Positions 61,199 to 64,000 of a stretch of 64,000 nucleotides of DNA are shown piece after piece (the first letter of the stretch is position 1; every line of letters starts with the position of its first letter). Below the pieces are notes generated by a model, which had not been told where the DNA came from, ran no database searches, and saw nothing but the letters and a program-made list of their open reading frames with translations. This DNA comes from DASQHY01 sp035602605 (GTDB lineage Bacteria > Acidobacteriota > Terriglobia > Acidiferrales > UBA7541), in NCBI GenBank assembly GCA_035602605.1, contig DATNLZ010000068.1, positions 62,001 through 126,000 of the forward strand, in the 5' to 3' direction. Made by a program: the position numbers and the translations under genes.

Positions 61199-61525
61199 AT
61201 GATTTGCCAAAGTTGTCACAGAGAGATTGCCCCGTCCTCGAACTTCTGCTACCTGTGCGGTACCAAGCAGGTAGGCCAGCCGATCATACGTCCGCGGCTT
61301 GAGCGCTCGCCCACCGATAAAAAAATCGCTGGCGTTTGCGCCGGAATCGCACACTTTTTTGATTTGGATGTGACTTTGGTTCGCTTCTTGTGGCTTGTCG
61401 CTGTCCTGTTTGGTGGCACAGGAGTGCTCGCCTATGTGATCGCGTGGATTGTTATTCCCCTCGGTCCTCGCCCCGAAGCGATAACCGCAACATCCAACGC
61501 GACGACCGTAACCACACCCAATTAA
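61199..61525 (+). CDS. PspC-domain protein with N-terminal zinc ribbon
   Basis: 108 residues: a zinc ribbon (CQSCHREI...CYLCG), a Pro-rich linker, and a PspC domain (KKIAGVCAGIAHFFDLDVTLVRFLWLVAVLFGGTGVLAYVIAWIVIP) with a membrane helix. PspC domains belong to phage-shock-type membrane stress responses. No other psp genes nearby. Confidence 0.85.
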   Translation: MICQSCHREIAPSSNFCYLCGTKQVGQPIIRPRLERSPTDKKIAGVCAGIAHFFDLDVTLVRFLWLVAVLFGGTGVLAYVIAWIVIPLGPRPEAITATSNATTVTTPN

Positions 61526-61526
61526 T

Positions 61527-61946
61527 TTATTTCTTGGATATCTTTCGTTGGGGTCCGCTGGAAAACAGGGGATGGTCAATGGAGATGATTCCCGGTCCCA
61601 CGGTAGCCAGCGCCAAGCTCGCAGCACAAAGAATCAGTGGAAGCTCATATTGTTTTGTGGCCAGATAGCCTCCCAACTCTACAAGGTTCCAGACCGCCAG
61701 GCCCATATCCACGGCTAATAGCAGCGCCGCGGCTCGGGTAAATAATCCGAGCAGCATCAGCGCCCCGCCAAAAAGCTCCACTACACCTGCCAGATAAACC
61801 AGGGAGCCTGACGGTGGGACGATGACTGGCTGACCATTGGGGTTTTGCCCAAAAAGTTTTGGATAGCCGTGGGTCATAAAAATAAGTGCCAGTGCGCATC
61901 GCAGTAAAAGCAGCGAGATTGGCTTGAACTTTTCGAGAAAGGTCAT
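61527..61946 (-). CDS. DoxX-family membrane protein
   Basis: 139 residues from ATG 61946 (GGGGAG upstream). Four helices; LLRCALALIFMTHGYPKLFG at the start and the helix-2 VYLAGVVELFGGALMLLGLFTR are the DoxX signature. Such proteins are quinol-oxidase-like or redox-related membrane proteins of unclear role. Convergent with the PspC gene. Confidence 0.82.
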   Translation of the reverse strand: MTFLEKFKPISLLLLRCALALIFMTHGYPKLFGQNPNGQPVIVPPSGSLVYLAGVVELFGGALMLLGLFTRAAALLLAVDMGLAVWNLVELGGYLATKQYELPLILCAASLALATVGPGIISIDHPLFSSGPQRKISKK

Positions 61947-62159
61947 TGCGCCACACTCCCCCGGCAACAGGGTTCCGAAATTACATCCGAAGGCAATAAA
62001 AAACGTTCGAATTGTAACAGAAAGGCCTTGCGCATGTTTCCGGCAGGTTCGCGCGAATAGTGTAAAATCGTGAGTTGCTTTTGAGGGAACCAAGGCGAAT
62101 GTCCCTGGTGCGATCAAGAAATGCTGTCGCGGGTATTGATCCAGTTTCGGTGGCACTAA

Positions 62160-63233
62160 ATGGATGATGTATTGAAACGCCGCTTAGCTTTAGCCATTCC
62201 ACTGCTCCTGGGAGTCGTGCTGGTGGCCTGGTGGGTGCGTCCGCGCAATAAAGTTGCAGGGGAAGGCTACATTAGCGAGCGAAACGTCACGGTCTATAAC
62301 AGCCTGGCTCAGGTTCGCGAGCCGCTTGCTACCCTGCACTACGGTGACCGCGTCGAAATCCTATTACGCAAGGGCGAGCAAGTAAAAGTGCGCTCGAACC
62401 CAGGGACCGTCGGTTGGCTGGAAGCGCGCTTCTTAATGGAGCCGGCGCTCTGGCAGCGCAGCGCTCAGTTGCTGGCCCAAGCACACAATATGCCGGTGCA
62501 GGCGCGGGGGCGCACAAAAGTTTCGAGCAACGTGCGCGTTGATCCCGGACGCACCGCGCCGCGCCTATACCAATTCGGTCGCGGCGTAGTTTTGGATATT
62601 CTCGGCCGATCGGTTGGGGAAGTGGTTTCGTCTCCGGAAGAAGTAGCCGCGGCGTCAAAGGACTCGCGCACCGAGTCCAGAAAAGAAGATTGGTTTCTGG
62701 TTCGCGGCGTCGCAGCGAATGGCCTCGCCGCCAAGAGCGAAGCGGGGAAAACGCATGAAGGTGTTAGCGCTGCGGGTGAGTCCGACGAATCCGTTCCCAT
62801 TGCGGGCTGGATCATTGCGCGCTTCGTCGAGCTTGATTTGCCAGAGCCCGTCCGCGACTCGGCAACCGCTGCCGGTTTGCGAGTGATGGCGTGGTTCGAG
62901 CTAAATCGAGTTCCCGATCCGCCAGGCGAGAAGTCGCAATTCCTGATTGCAGGGACCCATGGTGGCGAAGGCCAGCCCTGCGATTTCACCCAGATCCGCG
63001 TTTTTACCTGGGGACGAAAGCGCTCCCGCTACGAGACTGCTTTTGTCGAGCGAAATTTTTGCGGCAAGGTGCCCATCCGCGTGGGGAAAGCTGTTGGCGG
63101 CGAGCCCGAATTTCGCTTCTTTGAGGACGGCGCAAAACAAGAGCGCGTTTATCAACTCAAACAGACCGTAGTTCGCCGCGTGCGCGAACCCGGGGAAAAA
63201 ACAAAGCCGCAGCTGCGCAAACGTTCGCGCTAA
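62160..63233 (+). CDS. SH3-domain protein with membrane anchor
   Basis: 357 residues: an N-terminal helix (about 9-25), an SH3_3-type domain (VYNSLAQVREPLATLHYGDRVEIL...GWLEARFL) and, after a linker, a second SH3-like domain (SSNVRVDPGRTAPRLYQFGRGVVLDIL...WFLVRG...GWIIARFV). The C-terminal 120 residues are a unique domain. Likely periplasmic and associated with the cell wall or envelope. Divergent from the DoxX gene. Confidence 0.75.
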   Translation: MDDVLKRRLALAIPLLLGVVLVAWWVRPRNKVAGEGYISERNVTVYNSLAQVREPLATLHYGDRVEILLRKGEQVKVRSNPGTVGWLEARFLMEPALWQRSAQLLAQAHNMPVQARGRTKVSSNVRVDPGRTAPRLYQFGRGVVLDILGRSVGEVVSSPEEVAAASKDSRTESRKEDWFLVRGVAANGLAAKSEAGKTHEGVSAAGESDESVPIAGWIIARFVELDLPEPVRDSATAAGLRVMAWFELNRVPDPPGEKSQFLIAGTHGGEGQPCDFTQIRVFTWGRKRSRYETAFVERNFCGKVPIRVGKAVGGEPEFRFFEDGAKQERVYQLKQTVVRRVREPGEKTKPQLRKRSR

Positions 63234-63283
63234 TTGCCCTAAGCGTTTGGCCAGTCGAGACTCGCAGGAGGTGGAGGCAGGCG

Positions 63284-64000
63284 ATGACTTTGCGGTTGAG
63301 CGAAGCTGACGTCCGCGCTGTGCTGACCATGTCGATTGCGCTCGACGCCGTCGAAGATATCTCACGTCGCCAGGCCTCGGGTGAGGCGATTGTGCATCCC
63401 CGCCGCCGAATCGAATTGCCTAACCACGGTTTCTTCCATTACATGGCCGCCGCTGATATGGCTGCTGGTTTTCTCGGCATGAAGCTCTATACGTTTGTGA
63501 AAGGCGAGTTACGATTTCTTGTGCCGCTGTATCGCGTTGAAACCGGTGAGCTCGTCGCGCTTATCGAGGCCGACTACATGGGCCAGATGCGGACTGGCGC
63601 AGCCTCCGGTGTGGCCACAAAATACATGGCTCGTAAAGATGCGCGCACCGCGGCAATCATCGGCACCGGGCTGCAAGCTCGCTCGCAACTCGAAGCGATC
63701 GCCGCCGTGCGCAAGCTGGAATCTGCGCGAGTGTTCGGGCGCGACCAGCAGCGCCGCGAGAAATTCTCGAGCGATATGAGCGCAAAGCTTAGCCTGCCCA
63801 TAACACCGGCAGAGTCAGCCGAAAAAGCCGCGACCGGCGCCGACATCATCGTGACCGCCACGACCGCAAGTCATCCGGTGCTGAGAGGCGATTTCATCAG
63901 CACTGGCGCGCACATCAATGCGATAGGTGCCAATCACGCTCACAAAAGCGAACTGGATGAAGGCGCCGTCCGCCGCGCGCACCGCATTGTCGTCGATTCC
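63284..64000 (+). CDS. Ornithine cyclodeaminase/mu-crystallin-family dehydrogenase (truncated at the window edge)
   Basis: 239 residues are visible and the frame is open to the right edge. The Rossmann motif IIGTGLQARSQ and the upstream TGAASGVATKYMAR are diagnostic of the OCD/alanine dehydrogenase family, which use NAD(P) with amino or imino acids. GGAGG lies a few bases upstream of the ATG. The substrate is open: OCD, alanine dehydrogenase or ketimine reductase. Confidence 0.85.
   Translation, partial: MTLRLSEADVRAVLTMSIALDAVEDISRRQASGEAIVHPRRRIELPNHGFFHYMAAADMAAGFLGMKLYTFVKGELRFLVPLYRVETGELVALIEADYMGQMRTGAASGVATKYMARKDARTAAIIGTGLQARSQLEAIAAVRKLESARVFGRDQQRREKFSSDMSAKLSLPITPAESAEKAATGADIIVTATTASHPVLRGDFISTGAHINAIGANHAHKSELDEGAVRRAHRIVVDS

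Noticed and set aside
1..64000. CRISPR arrays, rRNA genes, riboswitches
   Set aside because: No spaced direct repeats, rRNA-like sequence or recognisable riboswitch consensus was seen on either strand.

Overview
The window reads as chromosomal DNA of an Acidobacteriota-type soil bacterium (Terriglobia/Bryobacter-like; inferred, no rRNA present). The reasons are an SBBP-repeat propeller protein with an acidobacterial-style C-terminus, several hybrid sensor kinases, a fused E1 alpha/beta dehydrogenase, many small signal-peptide proteins of the kind common in this phylum, and moderately GC-rich coding DNA with strong GGAGG-type ribosome binding sites.

Layout. 0-4 kb: MscS channel, a GHL10 lipoprotein and small secreted proteins. 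4-5 kb: a scar around tRNA-Arg(CCG), with a decayed tyrosine recombinase on one side and an IS481-family remnant on the other. 5-10 kb: a membrane protein and a GC-rich, overlapping pair of ABC exporter half-transporters. 10-13 kb: a metallo-beta-lactamase-fold hydrolase and a YqjD/YqjE-like envelope operon. 13-20 kb: phosphodiesterase + diacylglycerol-kinase-like pair, a hybrid kinase with a REC-PAS partner, a PilZ protein and HisC. 20-30 kb: MsrB, PH-domain protein, tRNA-Gly(GCC), the SBBP protein, a beta-barrel protein, and three nucleotide-metabolism genes (deoxyribosyltransferase-like, YjjX-like, Tdk). 30-34 kb: glycolytic operon gap-pgk-tpiA-secG followed by tRNA-Leu(GAG). 34-41 kb: GH27 alpha-galactosidase and an aa3-type cytochrome c oxidase operon with two subunit III paralogues. 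41-42 kb: a peroxiredoxin whose catalytic cysteine codon is an in-frame TGA. 42-52 kb: HD-GYP regulator divergent from a very large hybrid kinase, small membrane and secreted proteins, an XRE/S24-type regulator, a CBS protein and an HExxH protease-like protein. 52-58 kb: MrfA/MrfB-type helicase-exonuclease pair, MFS transporter, CusF-like lipoprotein. 58-64 kb: fused E1 dehydrogenase, PspC, DoxX, SH3 protein and a truncated ornithine cyclodeaminase-family gene.

The most notable observation is the probable selenoprotein peroxiredoxin at 41220-41807 (minus): the TGA falls exactly at the peroxidatic position (TGG-U), the frame stays open and family-like on both sides, and a stem-loop with a GG-containing apical loop follows at the spacing expected of a bacterial SECIS. 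A second is a perfect parS-type palindrome inside the mrfA-like gene at 54608-54623. Remnants of mobile DNA cluster beside tRNA-Arg, and a 10-bp-phased GGACA array lies just beyond tRNA-Leu.

Functionally the window mixes core metabolism (lower glycolysis, respiration, E1 dehydrogenase), oxidative-damage repair (MsrB, peroxiredoxin, MrfAB) and dense signalling (two hybrid kinases, REC-PAS, HD-GYP, PilZ).
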